7,375 nucleotides of DNA from Anaerolineae bacterium (GTDB lineage: Bacteria; Chloroflexota; Anaerolineae; JAADDB01), in NCBI GenBank assembly GCA_015486895.1, contig WFQT01000281.1, positions 1 to 7,375 on the forward strand, written 5' to 3'. The notes under the pieces are model-generated. The model worked only from the letters and a program-made list of their open reading frames with translations, was not told the origin of the DNA and did not search any database. A program made the position numbers and the translations under genes. Below are positions 1-7,224 of this stretch, piece by piece. Positions within the stretch are counted from its first letter, which is position 1, and the number at the start of each line of letters is the position of its first letter.

Positions 1-2271
1 ATTGATCGTTGGCAAGAGGATACATTAGCGATAGCAGGGTTAGCTTTAGCCGTGCTGGGAACTTACTGGCGCATCGCAGCCGGGCAAGGTTACTTTCCGG
101 CCGCCGGCGGAGATTTGGCATCCTTCCTCTATCCCACTTACCGGCTAGCAGCCGACGCTTTACGACATGGCACATTCCTACTCTGGAATCCATGGCTATA
201 CGGCGGCGCTCCCCACGTTGCCGATATCCAGGCGGGGTTCCTTTACCCGGTTAACCTGTTACTCTTCTTCCTCTGGCCACACTTTTCCTATGCCGCCATG
301 GAGTGGCTTTCCTTGTTCCATCTCTGGTGGGCCGGGGCCGGACTCTACCTTTACCTACGACAGTTACAAAGCCGCCGGGGCGCCGCCCTGTTGGCGGCAC
401 TGGCGTGGATGCTATCCGACTTCTTTGTTATCCACTTGGGCAACCTGAATCTCATTGCCGTTATGGCCTGGCTCCCCTGGCTGCTTCTGACCTACGAGCG
501 GGGAGTTAGGCGAGAACAGGTAGTCTGGGCAGCCGGCAGCGGCCTGTTGTTAGGCATAGCCATCCTGGCCGGACACGCCCAGGCAATGCTTTTCCTCTTC
601 TTAGCATTAGCGGCGGATGCCATTCTGCTTTCCTGGGAAAAATGGCAACGTACAGAAACGTGGCCTGCCATGCTCAAACCTTGGGGATACCTGCTATTGA
701 CGAGCCTATTAGGTACAGGTCTGGCTGCCCCTGTCTTGCTGCCAGCTTTCAGCATCATTCCCTATACGGCACGAGCCCATTTCAGCTACTTGCAAGCCAT
801 TGACTATTCGCTGCATCCACTGCAATGGATCGGGCTGTTACTGCCGGGGTTCTTCCAAAACAGGCTACCGGCTACTTCGTGGGGGCCTTGGCCTCGGGTG
901 GAAGCAGGCTACATCGGCCTCATCGTGCTCCTTTTAGCGGCAACCGGCTTGCGCTGGCCGGCAGGCAAAGCGGCCACCCGCCGACGGCGGTTAGGTGCCA
1001 CGTTAACAGCATTAGGTTTCGGCCTGGCCTTAGGCGGCGATGCCGTCTGGCAAGGGTGGCTTTACTGGCTGGTACCAGGTTTTAACCACTTACGTGCCCC
1101 GGCCCGTTTCGTCGTCCTGGGAGATTTTGGACTGGCTTTGTTGGCAGCTAACGGCGCGGTCTGGCTCCTATCCTGCTGGCGGAAAAGTGCCAGCAGCGCA
1201 TTCATTCGCTGGCGTCGGGTTATAACACTCACCCTGCCAGCAATACTAGCCGTCACATTGCCATTAGCATACTTTGCTTTACTCACCAGCCAGGACAAAG
1301 ACCCTGTTATCTTCCAGCGCATTGCCGTCGCGACCAATAGCCTCGCTTTTGCCGCGCTGTTGATTGCCCTCTGGATCGCACTCCTTTGGCTACGACCACC
1401 CCGGCCACGCCGTTGGTTCACTTTCGCCCTCCTGCTGCTGGTCTTCTTCGACCTCTCCACAGCAGCCAACGTGGATATAGGCGCAAAAGACCCCGCGGCA
1501 ACCTTTAGTCACCAGGCTATTGTATCGTTCCTACAGAGCGACCAGTCGCTTTTTCGCATCGACACTGACACTGGCATCAATGATGTCTGGGCACCGGATA
1601 CCGCCGCTCTGTACCAACTCCAGGACATCGGCGGCATCTATAATCCATTAGCACTGACTTATTACAGCCGCTTCCGTTCCCAAGCCCATCGCAGCTCGCG
1701 ACTCTATAACTTCCTGAACGTCAAGTACATCTTGCTGCACAAAAAGGACACGGTGCCCGGCGGCTTTGTACCAGTGAATGACTCCGATCCCCATTTGACC
1801 GTCTACCTGAACCAGCACACCCTGCCGCGAGCGCAACTGATTTACAAAGCGCACTTAGCCCCCAACAACGAAGCCGTCTGGGAAGTCCTTGCCGATCCGA
1901 ATTTCGATCCAGCCCAAGAAGTTGTCTTGGCCAATGCTCGACCTCGCCCCTTGGGAGATGCAACGGGCAGTCGCTTAGACATCAGCAGCTACAAAGCCAA
2001 CACAGTAACATTCCAGGTAAAGCTCGCCAGCCCCGCTTACTTGGTTATCAGCGATGTCTGGTACCCTGGTTGGCGTGTCTGGGTTAATGGAAAAGAGAGG
2101 TTACTACTACGAGCCAACGGTGCTTTCCGGGCAATTTATCTGCCTGCAGGCGAACAACTGGTCGAAATGAAGTTCCAACCCCATGGATGGCGTTTAGGCT
2201 GGCTGCTAAGCGCGATATCCGTGCTCATCTTTGCCGGAATCGCCCTCAGAGACAGGCGACGTGCGGCTTAA
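1..2271 (+). CDS. YfhO-like polytopic membrane protein (5' end outside window)
   Basis: The frame is open from base 1, so the N-terminus lies upstream. The GTG at 52-54 sits inside a hydrophobic segment and is probably not the start. About 756 residues are visible. Near the start is a short extracytoplasmic-looking stretch, GDLASFLYPTYR, with an acidic residue at nt 112-114, followed by WNPWLYGGAP and a long series of hydrophobic helices to about nt 1470. This is the usual plan of YfhO / GT-C membrane glycosyltransferase-like proteins, where an Asp in the first external loop is often catalytic. The remaining part (about nt 1480-2190) is soluble and ends in a beta-rich module with YPGWRVWVNGK and LPAGEQLVEMKF, typical of the YfhO C-terminus. 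A final membrane helix and a basic tail (RDRRRAA) close the protein. The likely role is transfer of a lipid-linked sugar to a cell-surface acceptor; the substrate cannot be read. The gene converges on plsC and overlaps it by 66 bp. Confidence 0.82.
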   Translation: MDRWQEDTLAIAGLALAVLGTYWRIAAGQGYFPAAGGDLASFLYPTYRLAADALRHGTFLLWNPWLYGGAPHVADIQAGFLYPVNLLLFFLWPHFSYAAMEWLSLFHLWWAGAGLYLYLRQLQSRRGAALLAALAWMLSDFFVIHLGNLNLIAVMAWLPWLLLTYERGVRREQVVWAAGSGLLLGIAILAGHAQAMLFLFLALAADAILLSWEKWQRTETWPAMLKPWGYLLLTSLLGTGLAAPVLLPAFSIIPYTARAHFSYLQAIDYSLHPLQWIGLLLPGFFQNRLPATSWGPWPRVEAGYIGLIVLLLAATGLRWPAGKAATRRRRLGATLTALGFGLALGGDAVWQGWLYWLVPGFNHLRAPARFVVLGDFGLALLAANGAVWLLSCWRKSASSAFIRWRRVITLTLPAILAVTLPLAYFALLTSQDKDPVIFQRIAVATNSLAFAALLIALWIALLWLRPPRPRRWFTFALLLLVFFDLSTAANVDIGAKDPAATFSHQAIVSFLQSDQSLFRIDTDTGINDVWAPDTAALYQLQDIGGIYNPLALTYYSRFRSQAHRSSRLYNFLNVKYILLHKKDTVPGGFVPVNDSDPHLTVYLNQHTLPRAQLIYKAHLAPNNEAVWEVLADPNFDPAQEVVLANARPRPLGDATGSRLDISSYKANTVTFQVKLASPAYLVISDVWYPGWRVWVNGKERLLLRANGAFRAIYLPAGEQLVEMKFQPHGWRLGWLLSAISVLIFAGIALRDRRRAA

Positions 2272-2991
2272 AGGCCCAGCGTAAACGCCACGATAAGCGG
2301 GCGGAAGCAAACGGGCCAGTGCTAACATGATGATCTCAGTATCCGAGGCTAACCGGTTAGCCCCCTTTACCACCGGCACCCTCGGTAGGCGGAATGGCTG
2401 CCCGACCCGGACATGGATGACCGGCAGGCGCAAGTGCAGCCAGTCAGACACTGCTGTCTCCTGACCCCAAGCGACTGCCGGCAAAATGGGCACATCGGCG
2501 AGGTGCGCTAAATAGGCAACACCCTCCTTTCCCCGCTGCAAAGCATGTGTCGGCGAGCGAGTACCCTCCGGGGCCAGGCCTAAAACATTCCCTGACCGCA
2601 ACCAGTTTAACGCTTGCTTCAACGCCTGGCGGTCCACCTCCCCACGCTGTACGAAAATAGCATACCCGAACCAGCGCATAATTGGGCCACCAACGGGATG
2701 ATGCTCCCATTTTTCAGCAGCGAAAACAGCGGTTTTGTGGTGCAAAAGAGCAAACATGACTACCACGTCCAGCCAAGAGAGATGGTTGACGACGAAAATG
2801 TACGGCGGAGCGTCAGGGAAGCTATCCTCTCCCTGGATATCCAAGCTGACCAAACTCCGTAAGAGAAAACGCACCCCTCGCCTGCACAGATACAGCCAAC
2901 GAGGCATAGCTCCAGCCGAGAGCTGTTGTGTCGATTGCTGTTTGCTCATCTCAGCCAAGGTTGTCCCTACAAAACAGTAGGGGCAAGGCAT
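2206..2991 (-). CDS. plsC: PlsC-family 1-acyl-glycerol-3-phosphate acyltransferase
   Basis: The protein has the ordered motifs of the PlsC/LPLAT family: NHLSWLD (residues 69-75, the HX4D catalytic motif), FVQRG (113-117), PEGTRS (141-146, acyl-acceptor binding) and VPILPAVAWG (167-176). It should acylate lysophosphatidic acid to phosphatidic acid at the inner membrane face; related acyl acceptors are possible. The family core appears to end near YRGVYAG (residue 239). The last 21 residues are charged, low-complexity and lie entirely antisense to the membrane-protein gene, so they may be read-through extension. The start is unsure. The first ATG (2991) has an AGGGG 6 nt upstream, but both lie in an inverted repeat and the first 14 residues look unlike family members. 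ATG at 2949 or 2907 would also keep all motifs; I keep the longest form. The gene follows leuS on the same strand with 9-51 nt between them, so cotranscription is possible unless the repeat hairpin stops it. Confidence 0.88.
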   Translation of the reverse strand: MPCPYCFVGTTLAEMSKQQSTQQLSAGAMPRWLYLCRRGVRFLLRSLVSLDIQGEDSFPDAPPYIFVVNHLSWLDVVVMFALLHHKTAVFAAEKWEHHPVGGPIMRWFGYAIFVQRGEVDRQALKQALNWLRSGNVLGLAPEGTRSPTHALQRGKEGVAYLAHLADVPILPAVAWGQETAVSDWLHLRLPVIHVRVGQPFRLPRVPVVKGANRLASDTEIIMLALARLLPPAYRGVYAGPLSRTSPVSEGDSGKDEHGYRA

Positions 2992-3004
2992 ACCTTGCCC
3001 CTAC
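2977..3004. repeat. Perfect inverted repeat, 12-bp arms with 4-nt loop
   Basis: The left arm GTAGGGGCAAGG (2977-2988) and right arm CCTTGCCCCTAC (2993-3004) are exact reverse complements around CATA. A degraded further copy of the right arm lies at 2958-2970 (10 of 13 bases match). The element covers the leuS stop codon, and its loop holds the first possible ATG of plsC. From memory, palindromes with GTAGGGG...CCCCTAC ends are dispersed in many bacterial genomes, so this is probably a REP/MITE-like intergenic repeat. It could also act as a partial terminator or mRNA-stabilising hairpin after leuS. No T-run follows on the minus strand. Confidence 0.8.
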
Positions 3005-5745
3005 TTGGCGACGACATTCACCAACTTGTTGGCCGCAAAGATCACCTTCCGCACCGTCTTCCCCTGAAGATGCCGTTGCACTGCTTTACTCTGTAACGCC
3101 AATGCCCTCGCTTCTTCCTCACCGATGCCCACCGAAACAGCAATCTTGTCTCTCAGCTTGCCATTAACCTGAATCACTAATGTCATAGTTTCTTCCTGGG
3201 CAATCGTTTCATCCCACACAGGCCAGGGTTGGTTATGGACGCTGAACTCATGACCAATGCCGGTCCACATTTCCTCGGCAATGTGCGGCGTAATCGGCGC
3301 CATCAGCAGGATCAAATTGTCCACCGCCTCTTTCCAGGCATCACTGCCCCGCACCGGCGTGACTTGCAGTTTCCTCATCAAATTCGTCAATTCCATCAAG
3401 GCTGCGACAGTTGTGTTAAAAGCAAAGGCTTTCATGTCGAGAGTCACCTTGCGGATCGTCTGGTGAGTCTTGCGCCGCAACTGGCGAACATCGGCCGGGT
3501 CAGCTTCACCATCTGGCACAGGCGAGTCGTCAAAGACAAGGCTCCACACCCGGTTCAACCAACGATAGCTGCCCTCTATGCCCCGGGAATTCCAGGGACC
3601 GCCGCTCTGCCAATCGAAAGCAAACATCAAGTACGCCCGCACCGTGTCGGCTCCATATTTATTCACCAGGACGTCCGGCGCTACCACATTGCCCCGGCTC
3701 TTGGACATCTTTTCCACTTCCAGGTGCATGTGCAAATCCGCCAGCCGGGCAGGTTGCCCACCAATCTCAACCGCCGCCTCCTGTGCGTTGACTACGACAA
3801 TATGTTCCTCGTCGTCGCCTCCGAGGACGCGCACTTTAATGCCACCTTCATCCCGATGCCACACTTCCCCCTGAACACCGTTCTCACCGATCTTGTAAGG
3901 AGGCAGAGACTTACGATCCAGGTAGCTTCCCTCCGCTTGTGTTAGCACCTGGATTTTGGCAGCCACCAAAGCATCGCCAGACCAACTGCCTGTTACCTGA
4001 ACGAAATCACCATCCCGTGGCTCACCCAGGATGATGCCCTGGTTGAACAGCCGCAACATCGGCTCGTCGGAATCCACTAGCCCTAAATCACGCAATACCT
4101 TGGTGAAAAAGCGAGTGTATAGCAAATGCATAGTGGCATGCTCAATGCCGCCCGTGTATTGGTCCACCGGCAACCAGTACGCTCCCTCCTCCGGATCCCA
4201 CGGCCCATCCTGGTAATGCGGGCTCAGGTAGCGATAATGATACCAGGAAGAATCCATGAACGTGTCCATGGTGTCCGTCTCACGGCGAGCATCGGCACCA
4301 CAAAGCGGACATTTCACATGCAAAAAGTCTTCGTTGTATGTCAGGGCGTTTTCGCCACTGGCCCGGAACGTCACGTCCGTCGGCAATTCCACCGGCAACT
4401 GGTCTTCCGGCACCGGCACGACACCACAGTTAGGGCAGTGAATTATCGGTATCGGAGTGCCCCAATAGCGCTGGCGGCTAATCAACCAATCGTGTAGACG
4501 GTAATTGACCGCCTTTTTACCCAAGCCGCGTTCTTCCAGCCAGGAAATGACCTCCTTAATGCCGGAAGGCGTTGGTGTACCATCCAGCTCACCGGAGTTA
4601 ATCATTGTTCCCTCACCGCTGTAAGCCTCCGTCAGCGGCTGACCATCCCACTCCGGCGGTGCAATTACCACCCGAATTGGCAAATCATACTTGACAGCAA
4701 AAGCGAAATCCCGCTCGTCATGGGCGGGCACAGCCATGATAGCCCCGGTCCCATAAGTCATCAGCACATAATCCGCCACCCAAATAGGAATACGCTCTTG
4801 GTTGACCGGGTTCACCGCGTAGGCACCGGTGAAAATGCCTGTTTTCTCGCGCTCGGCTGATTCCCTGACAATATCCTCCATGCGCCGGGTGTCCGCCACG
4901 TATTGCTCCACAGCCTCTCGCTGTCCCGGGGAGATCAGTTTCTCCACTAACGGGTGCTCTGGAGCCATTACCATGAAAGTAGTGCCCCACAGCGTGTCCG
5001 GCCTGGTAGTGAACACCACCAACTCATCACCTTGTTCCGTTTTGAAAACGACTTCAGCACCTTCACTGCGGCCGATCCAGTTACGCTGTAACACTTTTAC
5101 CCGCTCTGGCCACTCTAATTTGGAGAAGTCCAGCAACTCCTCGGCGTAGTCGGTGATGCGGAAGAACCACTGTTCCAAGTCTTTTTTGATCACCGGCGTG
5201 CCACATCGCTCGCACACACGCTCCGGGCCCACCACCTGTTCCCGCGCTAAAGTGGTATTGCAACTGGGACAGAAATCAACCGCTGCTTTCTTGCGATAAG
5301 CCAGCCCTTTTTCGTACATCTTGAGGAAGAACCACTGATTCCACTTGTAGTACTCCGGTTCACAAGTTACGATTTCCCTACTCCAGTCAAACATGGCTCC
5401 CATAGAACGAAGTTGTCGGCGCATATTCTCAATGTTCTGATAGGTCCAGGTTGCTGGGTGCACTCCGCGCCGGATGGCCGCGTTCTCCGCCGGCAAGCCA
5501 AAAGCATCAAAGCCCATCGGGAAAAGCACATTGTATCCTTGCATCCTGTAGAAGCGCGCTTGAGCATCGGAAGGAGTCATCGCGTACCAGTGACCGATGT
5601 GCAAATCCCCGGAGGGATAAGGCAACATAGTCAGGTAGTAGAACTTTGGCTTGGAATCATCAACCACGCTGCGGTACAGGCCACGTTCTTCCCAAATCTC
5701 TTGCCACTTCTTTTCGATCTCTTGTGGTTTATAGGCAATACTCAT
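3001..5745 (-). CDS. leuS: Leucyl-tRNA synthetase
   Basis: This is a class I synthetase that attaches leucine to tRNA-Leu in the cytoplasm. Domains in order over 914 residues: Rossmann catalytic core with PYPSGDLHIGH (42-52, HIGH at 49-52); a zinc-finger-like module with C159-x2-C162 and C178-x2-C181; the CP1 editing domain with TTRPDTLWG (246-254) and GTGAIMAVPAHDERD (332-346), where D346 matches the conserved editing Asp; further CxxC pairs at 437/440 and 479/482; DSSWYHYRYLSP (498-509); KMSKS (679-683); the anticodon-binding helical bundle; and the small C-terminal domain from about 853, with VIQVNGKLRDK. The length is slightly above the usual 800-880 because the leucine-specific domain before KMSKS is enlarged (about 575-676). 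The start ATG at 5745 is preceded by GAGGAG 12 nt away. The gene follows ilvE and a cupin on the same strand, behind a strong hairpin. Confidence 0.98.
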   Translation of the reverse strand: MSIAYKPQEIEKKWQEIWEERGLYRSVVDDSKPKFYYLTMLPYPSGDLHIGHWYAMTPSDAQARFYRMQGYNVLFPMGFDAFGLPAENAAIRRGVHPATWTYQNIENMRRQLRSMGAMFDWSREIVTCEPEYYKWNQWFFLKMYEKGLAYRKKAAVDFCPSCNTTLAREQVVGPERVCERCGTPVIKKDLEQWFFRITDYAEELLDFSKLEWPERVKVLQRNWIGRSEGAEVVFKTEQGDELVVFTTRPDTLWGTTFMVMAPEHPLVEKLISPGQREAVEQYVADTRRMEDIVRESAEREKTGIFTGAYAVNPVNQERIPIWVADYVLMTYGTGAIMAVPAHDERDFAFAVKYDLPIRVVIAPPEWDGQPLTEAYSGEGTMINSGELDGTPTPSGIKEVISWLEERGLGKKAVNYRLHDWLISRQRYWGTPIPIIHCPNCGVVPVPEDQLPVELPTDVTFRASGENALTYNEDFLHVKCPLCGADARRETDTMDTFMDSSWYHYRYLSPHYQDGPWDPEEGAYWLPVDQYTGGIEHATMHLLYTRFFTKVLRDLGLVDSDEPMLRLFNQGIILGEPRDGDFVQVTGSWSGDALVAAKIQVLTQAEGSYLDRKSLPPYKIGENGVQGEVWHRDEGGIKVRVLGGDDEEHIVVVNAQEAAVEIGGQPARLADLHMHLEVEKMSKSRGNVVAPDVLVNKYGADTVRAYLMFAFDWQSGGPWNSRGIEGSYRWLNRVWSLVFDDSPVPDGEADPADVRQLRRKTHQTIRKVTLDMKAFAFNTTVAALMELTNLMRKLQVTPVRGSDAWKEAVDNLILLMAPITPHIAEEMWTGIGHEFSVHNQPWPVWDETIAQEETMTLVIQVNGKLRDKIAVSVGIGEEEARALALQSKAVQRHLQGKTVRKVIFAANKLVNVVAK
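3718..4023 (-). other. Enlarged leucine-specific domain of LeuS
   Basis: LeuS residues about 575-676 lie between FNQGIILGE and the KMSKS loop. In E. coli LeuS the same interval is, from memory, roughly 55 residues; here it is about 100. The first part, GDFVQVTGSWSGDALVAAK (579-597) continuing IQVL, reads like one DUF5666/OB-type beta repeat (V-x-V-x-G, then L-V-A-x-x-I-x-V). The second part, with IGENGVQGEVWHRDEGG, resembles the ordinary domain. The frame is intact throughout and the flanking catalytic motifs are normal, so this is an in-frame structural elaboration. Confidence 0.65.
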
Positions 5746-5757
5746 TGCTTCTCATTT

Positions 5758-5763
5758 CTCCTC
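5758..5763 (-). promoter_or_regulatory. Probable leuS ribosome binding site
   Basis: GAGGAG on the minus strand lies 12 nt before the leuS ATG. This is longer than the usual 5-9 nt, but it is the only strong Shine-Dalgarno match near this start. A closer GAGAAG (5748-5753) leaves just 2 nt. Confidence 0.5.
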
Positions 5764-5773
5764 ATGATGTACA

Positions 5774-5802
5774 AAAGGCGAGGGTAGAACCCCCTCGCCT
5801 TT
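5774..5802 (-). terminator. Intrinsic terminator or attenuator between the cupin gene and leuS
   Basis: A perfect 11-bp stem joins AAAGGCGAGGG (plus-strand 5774-5784) and CCCTCGCCTTT (5792-5802) with a 7-nt loop. On the minus strand it ends in TTTTG, a short U-run suited to rho-independent termination, 33 nt after the cupin stop codon. It should end all or part of the ilvE-cupin transcript. Only 28 nt separate it from the leuS ATG, so it may also work as a read-through attenuator or a leuS 5'-leader hairpin. Confidence 0.78.
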
Positions 5803-5835
5803 CTCGCTCCGTTTCCAACTGTAATCGATGATCGC

Positions 5836-6183
5836 CTACGCATAATCCTCCCGAGGGGGCGAAAAGGCGTCGATTAACACGGTATCGGTAAGGAAGCGGA
5901 CGCTGTGACGAACGCCACCAGGAATCTGGTAGCTGTCACCGGCCCGGCAAACCACCTCCACACCGTCAATATTCATGGTGGCAGCGCCGGAAACCACATA
6001 CCCCACCTGGTCATGGGGATGCTCATGTTGAGGGACAGCAGCTCCGGCCGTAAGACGGAACTCTACTATCATGAGCTTATCGGTGCTACCTAACGTGCGA
6101 CGCACGACGCCGGGTAACATGGTCACCGGTTCCACTTCATTCCAAGGCACAACTTTCGCTGTTTGCTCTATCATCTCTGTCAT
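5836..6183 (-). CDS. Small single-domain cupin protein
   Basis: This 115-residue protein is a single conserved-barrel cupin with no signal peptide. Cupin motif 1 is PQHEHPHDQVGYVVSG (51-66), giving metal-ligand candidates H53, H55 and Q59; motif 2 is GDSYQIPGGVRH (82-93), giving H93. Q59 replaces the usual Glu, a 3-His-1-Gln set known in KdgF-like and related small cupins. The protein probably binds a divalent metal and may be a small-molecule isomerase, dioxygenase or sensor; the substrate cannot be read from sequence. The ATG is 6 bp after the ilvE stop, so the two genes are almost certainly cotranscribed. No good Shine-Dalgarno is visible, which suits translational coupling to ilvE. An alternative in-frame ATG lies three codons downstream (6174). 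Confidence 0.85.
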   Translation of the reverse strand: MTEMIEQTAKVVPWNEVEPVTMLPGVVRRTLGSTDKLMIVEFRLTAGAAVPQHEHPHDQVGYVVSGAATMNIDGVEVVCRAGDSYQIPGGVRHSVRFLTDTVLIDAFSPPREDYA

Positions 6184-6189
6184 AATACA

Positions 6190-7113
6190 TTACTCGAAAG
6201 CAAACGTCAACCAGCCGTAAACATCTTCAGCTTCACCGTGCACAATTGCAAAGAAGCGGTCTTGGATTGCTTTCGTAATTGGGCCTCGCTTCCCGGCACC
6301 AATAGTAATGCCATCCACACTGCGAATTGGGGTTAATTCGGCAGCCGTACCGCAGAAGAAAAGTTCGTCGGCTAAGTAGAGCATGTCCCTGGTTATAGTC
6401 TCTTCTCGTGCTTCGTAGCCCAACTCTTTTGCCAAAACCATCACCGAATCGCGTGTGATGCCGCTCAAGATGGAATTGTGCAGAGGCGGCGTGTAAAGAA
6501 CGCCATCTTTCACCATAAAGACATTCTCGCCACTGCCTTCAGCCACGTAACCGAAAACATCCAAAACGATATTCTCTTTGTAACCCTTGTCATGAGCTTC
6601 CATGGCGGAGAACTGTGAATTCACATATTGGCCGCCAACTTTAGCTAACGAGGATGCTGTATCCGGTGCGTAGCGCCGCCAAGAACTAACGCCAACGTCG
6701 ACACCATTCTCCAACGCCTCGGGGCCCAAATAGGTACCCCAGAATACCGAGCCGATAATAACCTCCAGCGGGCATTGGCGTGGGTCAACACCTAAGGTCT
6801 CATAGCCGCGATACACCAAGGGGCGGATATACGCTGATTCCAGCTTATTAACCCGAATGGTCTCCAGCAAAGCCTCCGAGATTTCCTCCTTGCTGTATGG
6901 TACCGGCATGCGCATGATCTTGCAGCTATTGAAGAGGCGGTCAATGTGCTCTTTCAATCGGAAGACCGCAGCGCCACGCGGCGTCTTATAAGCACGAATA
7001 CCTTCAAAGACGCTGCTGCCATAGTGCAGGGCATGAGCGAATACATGCACTTTGGCATCATCCCAAGGGATAATCTTGCCGTTCATCCAAATCCAATCAG
7101 CACGCATGGTCAT
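6190..7113 (-). CDS. ilvE: Branched-chain amino acid aminotransferase
   Basis: This 307-residue protein matches the full length of class IV PLP aminotransferases. It moves the amino group between glutamate and the 2-oxo acids of leucine, isoleucine and valine, the last step of their synthesis, in the cytoplasm. Visible motifs: HYGSSVFEGIRAY (30-42); RPLVYRGYETLG (97-108); SSLAKVGGQYVNS (154-166), with K158 as the PLP Schiff-base lysine; DVFGYVAEGSGENVF (185-199); LSGITRD (216-222); and FFCGTAAELTPI (252-263). This pattern fits IlvE better than D-amino-acid transaminase or aminodeoxychorismate lyase. The ATG at 7113 is chosen because AGGAG (7122-7126) lies 8 nt upstream; a second ATG two codons later is possible. 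It is first in a likely ilvE-cupin operon behind a structured leader. Confidence 0.96.
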   Translation of the reverse strand: MTMRADWIWMNGKIIPWDDAKVHVFAHALHYGSSVFEGIRAYKTPRGAAVFRLKEHIDRLFNSCKIMRMPVPYSKEEISEALLETIRVNKLESAYIRPLVYRGYETLGVDPRQCPLEVIIGSVFWGTYLGPEALENGVDVGVSSWRRYAPDTASSLAKVGGQYVNSQFSAMEAHDKGYKENIVLDVFGYVAEGSGENVFMVKDGVLYTPPLHNSILSGITRDSVMVLAKELGYEAREETITRDMLYLADELFFCGTAAELTPIRSVDGITIGAGKRGPITKAIQDRFFAIVHGEAEDVYGWLTFAFE

Positions 7114-7121
7114 CTTACACG

Positions 7122-7126
7122 CTCCT
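7122..7126 (-). promoter_or_regulatory. ilvE ribosome binding site
   Basis: AGGAG on the minus strand lies 8 nt before the ATG at 7113 and supports that start over the ATG two codons inside. Confidence 0.75.
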
Positions 7127-7128
7127 AT

Positions 7129-7140
7129 CTCATTAATGAG
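7129..7140. repeat. 12-bp perfect palindrome upstream of the ilvE Shine-Dalgarno
   Basis: CTCATTAATGAG equals its own reverse complement and sits 2 bp upstream of the ilvE AGGAG. Its size and placement fit a dimeric repressor operator. As RNA it would form only a weak 4-bp stem. Confidence 0.5.
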
Positions 7141-7141
7141 G

Positions 7142-7161
7142 TCAGAACCGCTTTGTTCTGA
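7142..7161 (-). promoter_or_regulatory. Leader hairpin before ilvE
   Basis: On the minus strand TCAGAAC (7161-7155) and GTTCTGA (7148-7142) pair perfectly over 7 bp with a 6-nt AAAGCG loop. No U-run follows, so it is not an intrinsic terminator. It lies directly after the stop codon of the Phe-rich mini-ORF. Confidence 0.5.
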
Positions 7162-7224
7162 TCAATCTTTCAGCTCGAACATCATGAAAAACGCGAAGAA
7201 GAAAAAAGAGAAACCCCCATGCAT
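7162..7224 (-). CDS. Possible Phe-rich leader peptide upstream of ilvE
   Basis: A 20-codon ORF begins with ATG at 7224 and ends in TGA at 7162-7164. An AGGAG (7235-7239) lies 10 nt upstream. Eight of 20 residues are Phe, in FSFFFFAFFMMF, which recalls the E. coli pheA leader peptide. The caution is that the ORF overlaps the U-run of a terminator-like hairpin, and T-rich DNA yields Phe codons by chance. The Phe codons do, however, continue well past the T-run. Its function is unproven. Confidence 0.3.
   Translation of the reverse strand: MHGGFSFFFFAFFMMFELKD

Noticed and set aside
1062..1469. 135-residue minus-strand ORF inside the membrane-protein gene
   Set aside because: Its Arg/Ser-rich composition is what the antisense of hydrophobic helix codons gives; no motif or ribosome site.
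52..2271. Gene start at GTG 52 for the membrane protein
   Set aside because: The frame is open upstream to base 1 and the GTG falls inside a hydrophobic helix, so the true start lies outside the window.
3229..3945. 238-residue plus-strand ORF inside leuS
   Set aside because: It is fully antisense to a clear leuS gene, shows no domain motif and has the low-complexity look of a mirror frame.
5742..5765. Seven-codon mini-ORF whose TGA overlaps the leuS ATG
   Set aside because: It has no ribosome binding site of its own, and such a short ORF is expected by chance in an AG-rich leader.
5413..5787. 124-residue plus-strand ORF over the leuS 5' end and hairpin
   Set aside because: It is antisense to the conserved HIGH region of leuS and runs into the terminator hairpin.
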